The translations under genes and the position numbers were made by a program. Shown one piece after another: positions 49,626 through 62,149 of a DNA stretch of 64,000 bases (positions within the stretch are counted from its first letter, which is position 1; every line of letters begins with the position of its first letter). Location: positions 148,201-212,200 of the forward strand of contig CAJNOL010000187.1 of the NCBI GenBank assembly GCA_905250125.1. Reading direction: 5' to 3'. The notes beneath the pieces are model-generated. The model did no database searches. It saw nothing but the letters and a program-made list of their open reading frames with translations, and had not been told where the DNA came from. The stretch is from Rotaria sordida. Taxonomy: Eukaryota > Rotifera > Eurotatoria > Philodinida > Philodinidae.

Positions 49626-52365
49626 TTATGTAACAACAACAAAACCATTATAAGTCGAAGGATTATTTGATAAAACTGGATTACTCGTTTGAGGTTGCAT
49701 GAATGTATGTGTTTGTCGACGTAACCAATCATCTTTGAATACATGTATTGTTAGAATTTGAACAACATTTGCTAATTTATTCCATACATGTGCTAAAACT
49801 AATTGTTCATCAGCATCTCTTCTAAATAAATATTCACAAGAAAATTTTGTGTTGTGAAAATGTCTATTTGATCGTCAATGCAAAATTTTCTAGAATTGGA
49901 TATCTTAGCGATAATGATTGAATGACTATGTTGTTCGATATGTATCTTCAAGGTACTATGTAATATACTAAATACGTTGTAATTAGCAGAGATAGGATCG
50001 GTTCTGTTCAAAAAAAAAACATGAATCGATTCTATCCCTGACGGTTAATTAGTGTGTATGGAAAGCGCAAGAACTTTGCATCATGGTGGCCTTCTATCCA
50101 GAGCTACAGCTATTATTATTAGTTATAGGAGAGATATTAAACGATTGAATCTCCCTCTTAGGTAGCATTCTACATTGAAAGATAGCTGAAAGGCAGAGAT
50201 GTTCTTTAAGTGCTCGTCTTGCTTTGATCAAGACAGATAGGAAACGTAATAGAATGTATTTATTGATATAAGAATTGGTTTTGATTGACATAGTCTTTGT
50301 TATTTAATCAAAACTTCCTATGTCCAATTATAAACTAATCCAAAAAAAGAAAAATACTTGCGTGCCTGAATAAATATTGTCAAACTCAAGTCTTTGATTA
50401 AATCTACAATTTTTTTTTAAAACTATTTCAATGTTCTTCTATATAAAATTATCTTATCTTTCACTATTAGTTGTAAAAAAGACATGATAATTGTGAAGTT
50501 CATAAGATTTATCTCTGACAATCATTCTATTTGTTGTTAAGCTAGAAATAAGTTAATCTTATGAATTGTTGTATTTACTTATCCTTATTAACGACATCAA
50601 TAAATTATAACATAATTCAAAATTTATCTGAATAATGTAATTAAAGTTCTTCTCGATAATTTTTATTTTCTTAAGTTTGAACTATGAATAGAGAACAAAC
50701 AAATACTTCTGAAGTTTTCTTTATTTGTTCTGAAGACTTTGTCGATAGCATCAATAAACATTAATAGAAATTGAATTCTTATAGAAGTCTTCTTTTTTTT
50801 TTTTTTGTATGGTTAATTTGTAATTCATTTGCATTATTCAATATTCTTTCTTTTAAAAAATCATAAAGTAAATATTAAATCACAATTAAAATGCAACAGT
50901 TATGAATAAAATTTCAATAAATAAAAGAACAAATTAAAACTATTAGTTTTCTCAATCATTCTATATGAATTAAACAATCATAGAAAGTTAACTATATCTT
51001 TTCAAAAATTACTCTATTATGTTCATTATTATTTTGTAAAAATACGATCTAAAAGAAGTGTTAAAGTATAGGTGTAAAAATTTCGATCTTCCCTCCTTCT
51101 TCATAGAACGTGACAAACGTTATTGATCTACGATCATAGACTGTATAATCAATAACGTTTCGCTATCATATATGAACTATTTCCTTGTCGCATTTTTCGA
51201 GGATTAAGCAAAATAATTATGTTAAAGAAATGTATCCCAAACTAGATAGGGTTAAAAAAAAAACAAATCTCCTTGTGATTAGTAACAATAGCTAAATCAT
51301 GTTTGACATTTTAATGTCATAGAGATTATGCTAAGAACTTTTTTTTTTTTTCTTCTTTTTTGAAAATGATTATTAATTATAAAAAATTATTACTAACCGA
51401 CATCGAACATGTAATGAACCAACAAGTGTTCCAAATGATAAAGCCCAAAAATGTTCATGACGAAATTCTAATACACCATCAAGTCTTGATGCTTCATGAA
51501 GACATTTATCTAATTGTCCAATCATAGGTGCTGGTGTTGTTTGTAATAATATTTTTCCACTATATATTGCCATTGGTACCATTGTACCAAATGTCATAAA
51601 AGCCATAAGTAATGATGATAATGTATCAACAAAATGTCCATAACCCATTTTTAAAAGGAATGAATCAGAAAAAACAATAGCTAAACCACACCAACAAAGT
51701 AATGCTAATGGATTAATACGTGGTAAAAGAAGACGACTTAAACCAGGTATATAATGACAAACACTTTGAAACATATCACTAACATGTTCTTGTAACCAAC
51801 TTGATGAACTAGCTGCAATAACATGATCAAATGCTTGATTTCGTACAAAATAAATAACAATCATATGAATAATATATGTTAATATTGATGATAATATAAG
51901 ATATTCTGTATGTATTGTTTCATCTTCAAGATATTTTTCAATTGATTCTTTAAGAATAAAAAATGCTCCAAGTATTGAAAGCATTGTTGATGTAAATACA
52001 GCTAAAACTTCAAAACGTGCTGTACCATATGAAAATGTTGTTATAGTTTGTGTTGGAATAAAAAGTGATGTTGAATTATTTATTGAATTATTATCAATAT
52101 TATTTGAAATTTGCATTTTTTGACGAACTTTTGTATTATTATTTTCCATAATCCATGCTGAAAGTAAAGCTGTACCAATGAATAATAAATCAAATATACA
52201 TAATGAACAATATGCTTGTAATGCCATAGAATTAGCTTGACCAGCCATTGTAAAAACCGTAATACAAATTAATAAAGTTGTTATTGTTATTATAATCGTA
52301 CTACGTGAATGAGATGATTTAACAAGATAAAAAATTGATGTTAAAACTGATGTTGATTTACCCAT
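49626..52365 (-). CDS. SLC30A6: ZnT6-like zinc transporter subunit (SLC30A6)
   Basis: Two exons (51398-52365 and 49626-49821) give 387 residues with six membrane helices; human ZnT6 has about 460. Diagnostic blocks are LLQTTPAPMIGQLDK, LDGVLEFRHEHFWALSFG, GSLHVRCRRDADEQLVLAHVWNKL and VFKDDWLR. The metal-site positions of the cation diffusion facilitator fold are degenerate: helix 2 reads AYCSLCIFD instead of the His/Asp pattern and helix 5 reads EHVSD. Known ZnT6 proteins also lack these ligands and act as the inactive partner of ZnT5 in the Golgi, supplying zinc to secreted enzymes. The C-terminal tail is shortened. The 1.6-kb intron carries a SINE-like element. The gene is tail-to-tail with IQCK-like (103 bp between stop codons) and 281 bp downstream of SPPL3. 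Confidence 0.92.
49908..50205 (+). mobile_element. SINE-like element, copy C (ZnT6-like intron 1)
   Basis: The head GATTGAATGACTATGTTGTTCGA aligns without gaps to copy B. The middle AGTTATAGG, TTCTATCCAGAGCTACAGCT and GGTTAATTAGTGTGTATG blocks, plus TAGGTAGCATTCTACATTGAAAGATAGCTGAAAGGCAG near the tail, all correspond to copy B, with moderate divergence. The flanks show no clear target duplication. It lies in the same orientation as copies A and B. Confidence 0.75.
50210..51390. other. Rest of the ZnT6-like intron, nothing recognised
   Basis: AT-rich intronic DNA. A short inverted motif AACGTTATTGATC / ATCAATAACGTTT occurs near 51115-51165; no exon or other element is supported. Confidence 0.4.
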
Positions 52366-52646
52366 ATCCTTTTTTTTTTTTTTTTTTATTGAAATTATCT
52401 AAAAACACATATTTTAATTAAACGAACAGATTTTCAAAGTGCATCTATCTAACAAACTGTTCGCACAACAAAAACCATATCCAAATACGACGATAATTAG
52501 AAACGAAAGAAAAAAAAAACACTACAATAAACTGTTCTAAGAAGAAAAAAAACATATATCAAATAAATTTGACATTAATAATCTGAACTATACAAATGCA
52601 CTGAAAACAAAAATGAATATCAAAGGAAAAAAAAAAACATCTGACA

Positions 52647-55339
52647 TTAAACATTCAATAATTTGCACGATGAAGATGAAATTTCGTTATTCTCATCAAA
52701 TGGATCTGACCACATCGAACTGAGATCACCCTAAATTTAAAAAGCAAATTTTTTTTTTTTTTATTATTATTGCAATTATTAAATTTACCTTTAAATGAGC
52801 GATTAATAATAATGGTATTAATGTAAATGGAACAAGAAATAAAAGTGCTGGTTGAGCACATTTAAATACTTCTGATGAAATAGTTGCTGCTAATAAACCT
52901 TTAATTATAAAAACAAAAAAGAAAATTTTACTTTTACAATAAAGAAAAAAAAAAACAAGAATTTTTTTTTTTACCTGCACAATAACCAATTAAACAACAT
53001 TGAAAATAAGTTAAACGATTAATAAATGATAATGGATCATTATTATGTAAACTATTAGCTCGCTTTCGAGATTCAAAACGAAGAACAAAACAAAGAACAA
53101 GTCCAGGCATAATTATATCTCCTAAACCAAGTAATGAAAATCGACCTTGTTGTTGCATACTATAAAATTAAAATATTTATGTTTATCTTAAAAAAACAAT
53201 TTGTTTTGCTTTACAAACCTCGGAAAAACAATTTTACCGGGTAATGAAAGTCTTGGTGCATGATAATCATTAAAATTTAATCGTTTTGCAATTGTTGTTA
53301 ACTAAATATTTTCAATTTTCAATTGAATATTAATATAATTTTTTTTTTATTTACCGGATTTTCTGCTTCTTTAGTTGCTACTCTAACCATAACATTTGTT
53401 GTAAATATATAATGAGAAAAATATACCCAAAAAACATCATATATAACAAGACCAAATAATAATAATGCTGATACTTTTAAATTTGGTAATCTAACAAGAG
53501 CAATAAATGATATACATAATCCTATTGCTATAACTAAATAAAATAATAGAAAAAAAAAAATATAAATTCAATTTTTCGATTATTTATTTTCCATTTACCA
53601 TCCATAAATAACCAATGTCCAGTAATAATCCATACAAAAACAAGACTTATTGATAAAATGAATGCAAGAATTTCTGATAATGTATAACGACCAAATATAC
53701 CAAAAGATATTCTAATAGAAAAAAAAAAAGAATATATTTTCTTTTATTAAGAATTTTAAAATACTAATAATTCAAAATTTGAGTATATCATAATCGGATA
53801 GAGCTCGTCGAATTATTGCTAAAATTATTGTTTTTGATATATTCAAATAATGTTTAGTCAACTAAGTTTTTTAGTGAAAATTTAAATTTTAATATATGAA
53901 CTTTTTTCAATAGTAGATTTTGTTCTCTGATATTTGATACATTTTAGAAGTCCTATCGAGGCCTATGAACATGACAAAAAAAGTCGTCATTGAATTTGAC
54001 TCTGACTTTGTTGTGTGTTCGGATATTTCTATAAAACATTGCTAGAACTTCCGAAGTGTATTAAATATCCGAGAATAAAACTTACTATTCAAAAAAAAAA
54101 GTTTATATATTAAAACTGAATTTTCGACAAAAAATTTAGTTGATTCCATAGAGGGATCTAACCAAAAGAATGAAGTCGTTGTAGTCTCAATATTTATCTA
54201 AATCTTTTCTTTTCTTTATTCTATTGGTCATATAGTTAGGCAGAAAAAAATTATACATATTTTTTGAAAAATATTATTTGATTATTGTAAAAATCGATTT
54301 TTTTCGATATGATAACAAAATACTATAACAACTGGTTTGTATTCAAAAATTTTGACCAACAGAAGTTCAATTACAAAAGAGATAAATATCATATTCAGAA
54401 TCAATACAAAATTCTCCATTGAACAGTACATATTTCTCATCATATGACGAGTAAAATGAAATAAAAAAGATTCGGATAAATATTGAAACTACCGAAACTT
54501 GATCCTTTTAACATATTTCAACTTTAAGCTTCACTATAAAAATGTTGTTTGAATATGTCATAAACAAAATTTTTTCGAGACAATTCAATGACTCGTATCC
54601 ATTCATGACATACTTATATTTTTAATTATCAACACCTTACTTTGTATTATCAGAACATGGACGAAGTATCATTTGACAACATGGTTTTAGAAGATAAGCA
54701 AAACCCATAGTTGATAATACTGAGAATAATAAAATAAATATTTTCAAAAAAAAAAAAAAAGATTTGATAACTTACTTGCTGTACAAATAATAAATACTGT
54801 TTGAAGTGAATCAAAAAAAAAGAACATAATCATTAATGATAATGATGCACCAAGAGGTAGAGCAATAGCATGCATTGTTTCAATAACATGTGAATGTGAA
54901 ACTAAAACAATGAAAAGTAAAATTATTTAAATTTAATTAATAAAATTAATTCCAAATAACCTTGTTCATTTGTTGATGATTCAAATAAGAATTTATTATA
55001 AGAAGATACAGAATCTTTTAATTTATCTTGATCTAATGCTCTACAAAAAAAAAACAAACATTTTAATCATTCAATATTTAAATTCAAGAAAAAAAAAAAA
55101 CCAAATAATTATACCGTAAACTTCCATAAATAATAAGAATAAGAGCAATTATAAATGTTGAAATATGAGATGAATCAATAATTGTAAATATACTATGTTT
55201 CCTTAATTGAAAAAGAAATAAAAAAAAAATTTTTTTTTTTTTTTTTTTTTTAAGAAATTATTTACCAATAACCATGCTGTTCATTTACTGGTTTTGTTTC
55301 TACAACATTCGAAACTGTTAGTAAAATATCAAACAACAT
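52647..55339 (-). CDS. SPPL3: Signal peptide peptidase-like 3 (GxGD intramembrane protease)
   Basis: Eleven exons (55266-55339, 55115-55201, 54961-55040, 54776-54901, 54641-54719, 53599-53711, 53355-53533, 53219-53301, 52975-53159, 52789-52898, 52647-52730) give 399 residues; human SPPL3 has about 385. The three catalytic signatures are intact: YD at 218-219 ([16 protein letters not shown]), GLGD at 285-288 ([16 protein letters not shown]) and PAL at 352-354 ([14 protein letters not shown]). The C-terminus [14 protein letters not shown] is specific for SPPL3. The enzyme is a Golgi nine-pass aspartyl protease that sheds glycosyltransferases in animals. Intron 5 (929 nt) is expanded by an inverted repeat. 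The next gene on this strand is the ZnT6-like one. Confidence 0.95.
53840..54170. repeat. Imperfect inverted repeat in SPPL3 intron 5
   Basis: TTTTGTTCTCTGATATTTGA and ATACATTTTAGAAGTCCTA on the left are answered by GAACTTCCGAAGTGTATTAA and ATATCCGAGAATAAAAC on the right. Outside, AATTTAAATTTTAATATATG pairs with TATATATTAAAACTGAATTTTC. The centre is near 54000. Confidence 0.8.
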
Positions 55340-56361
55340 GATCTATTTGTATATACGCAATGAACGATTCTTTGTTTTTTTGATTTTAATATATGAATAT
55401 AATTTCACACAGTCGTGGTCAACTTCGAGACAATAACAATATCAAATCATAGACGATAGTCATTTTTTAAAAACGTTCTCTTTCGTTGACGATAATGATA
55501 ATAATGACCATTCGACATATGTTCTTATTTATTTCGTTCAATGCTTAAAACAACTAAAAGAAAAAAAAACGAATAAATAATTTTTAAAGAATGTTCTACG
55601 TGTTAACCTTGAACTAGATCAATTACAAACACATTTGTCAACCTAAAGCTCTGATTGCAGATATCCTTATTTCAATTCTTTTTTTATTCTATTACGTCAA
55701 GAATTTACATAGAGTAGCACGTATGCGACAGTTATGTAAGGATGGATGTATGAAAAAGAAAAACGGCTAAATCAACTATGTCAATATTCAACCTTAACCG
55801 AAAGAGACAGAAAAAAAGAATAGGTTCACAACCTATACAGCAATGACAAAGTAGTATATATACGTAAAAAGAAAGAAAAAGGGGAAGAATAAAAACTCTT
55901 TTTTTTTTCATATAATAAGCTCATCTTATGAACCGGTGAACTTGTGAAAGAACGAAAAATTTGACCGAGTGGCCTACATTTTCTTTTATTGTCTTATCAT
56001 TTAAAGAACCTTCAACTCTTTTGTTTTTTTCATTTTTTTTGTCTATCTCGTTATGCTCTCTGATTTGGAATTAATAGGAAACAAAACCATATTTTCTGTA
56101 TGTGTAATAAAAACAAAAAACAATTGGGTGTGTCGACAGCTACTGATCACCATAAAAAAATTCTTATTGGTTCATTAATTTACCAATCTATAATTATGAT
56201 TAATTCCTTTTTGCGATGTATTAAACGTCAAATTATAAATTAGTTCTAAAATGAAATCTTTCTTTTTTTTTCACATTTATTTTTACTAAATCTAAATTTT
56301 TGATTCAATAATAAAAAATTCCAAAAATATGAATTATCCAATCATTGACTACTAATATGTC
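55340..56361. promoter_or_regulatory. Upstream region of SPPL3
   Basis: The 5' flank of SPPL3, AT-rich with an A/G-rich stretch near 55800-55890. I see no gene and no clear core promoter element. Confidence 0.35.
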
Positions 56362-56369
56362 ATACTGAA

Positions 56370-57149
56370 CAGAGACCGACATCAGGGCAGGACTGACCTG
56401 TTGCCCTGTCCTGACCTGCCCTGTTCCACCGGGCAAAGGTTTTTTTTTTCGTCCTGCCTTGGTCGCCCTGCAGGGCGCCTATACCATGGCACAGGGCAGG
56501 ACAGGGCATGTTATTTTTCCCTGGTGAATCATTATTAATTCTCAAGTTATATTTAGGCAAAATTTTCAATCATTTGTATAGTCACATGAGGCGTCGCTGT
56601 AAGCCAATCACGTTTATATTTCATCCATTGTATATCTTAGCAATAATTTTTATGATTCATTTCGAACTATCATTTGTTTCATCTGAATAGAATAGGAACA
56701 GAAAGAAGAACAAAGAAAGAATACAATAGCCAGATTATCTATGTTGATAGCAAAAACAGACTACCGTATATGTCTGCTTTTTTAATTTCATTTATTACGT
56801 TGAATATTTTCATTTGTTTTTGTGGGTTTCACTTACATATTCAACGTTTTTCATTGTATATTTATTGATATTGACTAGTTGGTACTCTATTTTCATTTGA
56901 ATATAGGCATTAGTATCTTGTAGCATTTTTGAAATGATTTAAAGTATGTATAATGAAAAGAAAAAGTGCCTTTAAATCTTCTTCAGGTTATAAGTTTTGT
57001 TTCGGAACATAGAACCAATCTAAAACTCTTCAGACCGCCCTGTCCTGTCTTGCCCAGTCCTGCCCTGAGGACAGGACAGGACAACGAAAAATTTCATGTA
57101 TCAGTACCAGGACAGGACAGGGCAAAAAAGTGCCCTGTGTCGGTCTCTG
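56370..57149. mobile_element. Non-autonomous hAT element (MITE), 780 bp, with exact 8-bp target duplication
   Basis: The left end CAGAGACCGACATCAGGGCA and the right end (read inward CAGAGACCGACACAGGGCA) are inverted repeats with one indel. Identical 8-bp direct repeats ATACTGAA (56362-56369 and 57150-57157) flank it. 8-bp duplications with CAG-starting ends define hAT transposons. Both subterminal zones, about 150 bp each, are strikingly GC-rich and packed with CAGGGCAGG / CCTGCCCTG / GGACAGG motifs in both orientations, as expected for transposase-binding repeats. The AT-rich middle has no transposase frame. Near-perfect ends and duplication suggest a fairly recent insertion. Confidence 0.93.
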
Positions 57150-57389
57150 ATACTGAAGGTACTTATGATTTTGAAAATGTACTGTGTTTTGCATTTTACT
57201 GAAAAAACCAATGGAAAAGAGACATACTTCTGTACTTCTTCATACTTTTACATATTTGTACCTGTTCCTATATAGTTTTATATATTTCTTTTGTTCCAGA
57301 GATTATAAGTACGTATGAATCAACTCCAATTCATAAGTTAAGATCAAATGAGCTGATGAAATCTTGAAATATTCTTTTAAAAGAAAATG

Positions 57390-57625
57390 ATCTGTATAAG
57401 TGGTTCTTTTAATAGAACTTGATGTCTGAAAACAGTTCTCAAAACTCAACTGTTAAAAAATATTATTGTTCCTAAAACGGAATAGTTGTGTTCTTTTATT
57501 GGAAATATCTTTCTTAGTAACAGAACACAATTGTTGTATTTGAGGAATAAAAATTCTTCGGATAGCTCATTTACAAGGACCATTTTCAGACATCAGTTTG
57601 CTTAAGAGAAACCGTACAGAATGGT
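57390..57625. repeat. Imperfect inverted repeat
   Basis: GATGTCTGAAAACAGTTCTC on the left is answered by GGACCATTTTCAGACATC on the right; AATAGTTGTGTTCTTTTATT pairs with AACAGAACACAATTGTTGTA. The centre is near 57510. Confidence 0.75.
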
Positions 57626-58267
57626 TAGTTCTTATTAGGAAACGTTTTTAACAGTTCCTTAGATCAGAATCATTATAGAACTGCCACATTTTTGATAATA
57701 ACAGTCATATGATCAGTTTTTCTTTATAATATGTATCGTTTTCGTTAAGAAAATCTAATAAAGAACTAATGAAAAATAGAACTCAAAACGGAAGACAGAG
57801 TACAGATTCTCTTGTTATCATTATTTGTTTAGCAGTAAGAGATATTCAAAAAAACACGTAACGCCAACTTTTTTCTTTTGGTCAGATTAACAGAGAGAAA
57901 AGGAAAGATAACATATGGAAAAAAGAGAACTACTGTTGCCACATACTGTTACTAATTGATACTTCAGAAGTGTAGAAGTATGTCTTTTCTTCTTGTGAAA
58001 AAACCAAGTATTGTGACCGTATTCTGGAAAATTTTCAGTAGAAATCCGACACAAAATACAAATAGGTAATTTGTTTTCATTGACAAAATATCATAGCCAA
58101 AAATTGATCAATAAAAACAGAAACCATCTTATAATTATTTGTATCTTTCTATGAAAAATATGTTTCTGTACAAAAAGAAAAACAAATGGAAAAATAACAT
58201 ACAGATAATGACAAAAACGTACACATATTCATCTAACTAGGTTTAACGGTACCATCCCTCTTTTGGA

Positions 58268-58505
58268 TCATTTGTGATTCTCCACCAGAGTACAACTGGT
58301 TGGGCTCAAATTTTAACTACAGTTAGATTATCGAAAATGATGAGACTCATGTTTGGAGAAAACGTTTTAAAGGTAGATCTTCAAAAACTCTTGAAGACCT
58401 ACTTTGAAAACTTTTTCTCGAACATGGATCGCATTATTTTCGATAATCTAGCTGTGGTAAAAATTTGTGCTCGACCGGTTGTACTCTCGCGACGAATCAG
58501 AAATA
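58268..58505. repeat. Imperfect inverted repeat
   Basis: Left CCAGAGTACAACTGGTTGGG and CTACAGTTAGATTATCGAAAA are answered by TTTTCGATAATCTAGCTGTGG and CGACCGGTTGTACTCTCG. The centre is CTTCAAAAACTCTTGAAG. The 85-codon open frame through it (58274-58531) is not a gene. The right flank resembles that of 24270-24645. Confidence 0.8.
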
Positions 58506-58724
58506 TTTTAAAAGAGGAGAAGCACCTTTGAGAAATACTTTTCTGAATTAATTTTTACTACCATATGTATATTAGAAATAAAAGAAAAAGAATAAAATAA
58601 AAGCAAATGTTATTGTTCTTGTTCATACATGTTAATAGATTCATCACAAGATCGTGAAATTGATTCGATTGAAATTTTTAATATGATACGTGCGCAAAAA
58701 GAACTAATGAAGAAAATTGGTAAA

Positions 58725-60140
58725 AAAAAAAACAACATTGGAAATCTACAACGAGGAAAACAGAAAGGAAAACGGATCATTAAGCAATGAAATCGGTCTC
58801 CTCTCGAAATTGAGTTTCCTATTTTTCCAATGGTCAATTCAGATGTCAGAAAGCGATTGTTGTTCGAATTAGATCGTTAGACTTCGTTCTGACTGCAAGC
58901 GTCTGACTCAAAACTCAATATCATCAATCTTCTACAGCGTGATACGATGTAGTGTTTATATGGAAAATTTCTCTCTCGTCTTCAGCTTCTTTTATTTGAG
59001 TAACATATTAAATGAAAGTTTTCTTTCCTCTATCAAATTCCATATAGAAGTAGGTCAATGTATTGTTCTTTCCCTTTTTCTCTTAGATGGCATTGTTCGC
59101 TTGTACATACAATATGAGAACACTCATGACAAAACATCCTCACTATTGATCTGTAAAAGTAGTGATCCACTTTGAAATATATATCATTCGATAGGTTTTG
59201 CAAAGCTCTAGAAAATGATACTATTGTACATGAGTTTAATTTGTGGATAAGAGACTTTAGTCAAATGTACAATGTTCATGAGTGTCAAAAGTTGTTTTTT
59301 TCACTAATATTCAATCGGTTTTGATTAGAATAATCAGACTTTCTATAAAAATAAATGATATGTTTGGAAGTTCAAACACCGTTTTGAATTTTCCCAGAGT
59401 TTTAAATACTGAATTTTTGGAATAGAAATAAAAGTTGTTGGAAGACTTTGTGACACATGTAGATCAACTCAGTTTGTTATGCTAATTCCAAATATATCAT
59501 TTATTTTTATAGAAAGTCTGATTATTCTAATCAAAATCGACTGAATATTAGTGAAAAAGAACAACTTTTGGGACTCATGAACATTGTACATTTAACTAAA
59601 GTCTCTTGTCCACAAATTAAGTTCATGTACAATAGTATCATTTTCTAGAGCTTTGAAAAATCGATCGAATAATTTATAATTCAAAGTGAATCACTGCTTT
59701 ACAGTTCAGTAGTGAGGATGTTTTATCATAATTGTTCTCATAGTGTATGTACAAGAGAACAATGTTATCTAAAAGAAAAAGGAAAAGAGCAATATTATTG
59801 TTCTACTTCTATATATCATCCCATAGAGGAAAGAAAGAACTTGCATTTGATATGTTAGTCAAATTAAAGGAACTGAGGAAGAAAGAGGGAAACTTTCTAT
59901 AAAAACAATACATTCTATCACGCTATAGGAGATCGTTAATATAGAGTTTTGAGTCAGACGTGCACAGTCAGAATGAAATCTAAAGGTCTAATTTGAATGA
60001 CAATTGACTTCTAACCTTTAGATAGACTATTGGGAAAATAAGAAATTCAATTTTGAGAGAAGGTCGATTTCATTCCTTAACGAGCCCCTCCGTTTCTATT
60101 TTTCCCGTTTCAAATTTCCAATATTGTTTCTTGTACATAA
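58725..60140. repeat. Largest inverted repeat, about 1.4 kb with a short loop
   Basis: Arms of about 650 bp pair around a loop at roughly 59380-59478. Landmarks are AAGCTCTAGAAAATGATACT and GACTTTCTATAAAAATAAAT on the left, answered by AGTATCATTTTCTAGAGCTT and ATTTATTTTTATAGAAAGTC on the right. Near the outer ends AAAACTCAATATC pairs with AATATAGAGTTTT, and ATTGGAAATCT with AAATTTCCAAT. Arm identity looks high in the inner part (above 85% by eye). Transcribed, it would form a long hairpin. No protein frame was recognised. Confidence 0.9.
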
Positions 60141-60529
60141 TTTCTTCATCCTTTAGTCAAACTTTTTTTTTTTCATATGCTTAACATGAGTAAACCTCAT
60201 GAGGAGTTCATATCGTATGACTTTCTTGTTCAAGAAGTTGAAGAATATCATGTACATGAGTGAAAAAAAAATTCTACTAAAATAGCCATTAAAACCAATA
60301 AACACATTTTTCTGACTCGAATTTTTATTAATCAGAAATTAGTTCGATCAGGAAAATGATTGAAATTGATAATTGCACTTATTTGTGTGAAATTTTGTTT
60401 TCGTTCGACTAGAAGTACTTCTTTTCAGACATATTCAATTAGAAATTTCAAAATTGAGTCAATTTCATGATCTTTGCGATAAATTTATTGATATTCACGA
60501 ATTTAATCTTTATTTATTTTTTTATGAAG

Positions 60530-61500
60530 GGTAGCTCAAAAGTTTCGATCCCTGTTTGGAAATTAACACTATCTATATGAATATATACGTATATAGATAG
60601 TTGACTGCAATATACAGTTTTGTAAAAAAAGATTAAAGCTATCAGTTGAAAAGAAAATAATTCGAATTGCATTAACATTATGAAACGTTATGGTTACTTT
60701 TTTGATCATGACTAAACATTTTAGATCGCAGATTTTTTTGCAAAAGTAAAATATGCTGGTAATGTCGGAAACGAAATATCGTTTTCTAGAGATTTTTATA
60801 TAGTTCGGTAGAGTTCGACAAGTTCTACGAGAAAATGAATATGACAAAAATTCTGAACTTATGTCTAATACAAAATTTCATTTATTCAATATTAGAGAAA
60901 GTAAGCTGAACTTTTAATTATTTTAGTTGATCTAGTATTCTGTCTGGTTATGCAGTTCGGAAAGGTTCTTTTCAGTTTTAACATGTCACATTACATCTTG
61001 AAACTTCAATTATCAGTCAATCAACTAACGTGATTGAAAGTTAGATAAACTTTCGTGTAACGTATATAAGATTTTTATTAGTCTGTTTGGTTTCCTCCAT
61101 GTTTTGTATTGGAACTAGGATCAGAAGTTTTTTTTTTTTTGTTTTTGATATTTATATTCCTGTAGCGTTTGTCGAACTCTATCGAATCATATAAAACTAT
61201 CTAGAAATTAATATTTCGCTCAACTTTAATCACTCAGACATTACAAACATATATTTTATTTTTGCTGAACAATGTAAGATATAAAATGGCTTAATCATGT
61301 TTAATAAAAGAACCATAAGTTTTCATGAACCCAACAGAATTCGAACTATTTTCTTTTCAGATGACTGCTTTGATCTTTCTCTACAAAACTATGTATTTCA
61401 GTCAACTATCTAATATGTATTTTGTATAAATAATGTCAATTTATCGATAGAAGTCAAAAATTTTGGGCCAGCTTTTACCTTGTTAATGTAAGTGAGGTAC
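60530..61500. repeat. Inverted repeat, about 970 bp, with mariner-like outer ends
   Basis: ATAGATAGTTGACTGCAATA on the left is answered by TTTCAGTCAACTATCTAATA on the right; TTCGGTAGAGTTCGACAAG pairs with GTTTGTCGAACTCTATCGAA. The outer left end GGGTAGCTCAAAAGTTTCGA and the right end, read inward (AAGCTGGCCCAAAATTTTTGA), loosely resemble Tc1/mariner termini. No transposase frame is left. Confidence 0.75.
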
Positions 61501-62149
61501 TTATTTGGACTTTTTTTAGATTTCTATTGGAAATCTTGTAAACATGTACGAAAATTCGATGAAGTTCTTTTTTTTTTTATTCATTTTTTAAAACAAAAAA
61601 ATTATAATGGGAACAATTTGATTCATATGTATTTTTTTATCTTTTGAATTAGTTATCAATAAGATCTAATGATGCAAAGATTACAATCGAAGACAATTGA
61701 TAATAGAATACATGTACCAATAATCAAATCTTCATCAACAAATATCTTCTTTGTTTTTTTTTGAAGAATAATTTCAACATAAAAATAATTGATTATGTTG
61801 GACAAAGTCACAAGTAAAAACAGATATTGTAGATGAACGTATGTCTAATTTGATTTTTCAACAAATCTTTTTATTATGTAATATGAAGTTAAATTTCAAA
61901 CGAATCAAGCATGTAGTGGAGCGTAGAAATTATACAAGTATGATGTAATTTAATTTTTTCACCTGTGAATTTGAATCAGCATTTGGTTACATCGGGAATT
62001 CAACAAATCCGATGGGTTTTCATTTGGACACAAATTCTGGATAATTTTATATGTCGCATTCCAGGACACTCTAGATCTACTTACAATGGAACTAACCAAA
62101 TTTCAACGTACCGTTTGAGCTCATATGAAGCCCACAAAGGAGTATTGAG

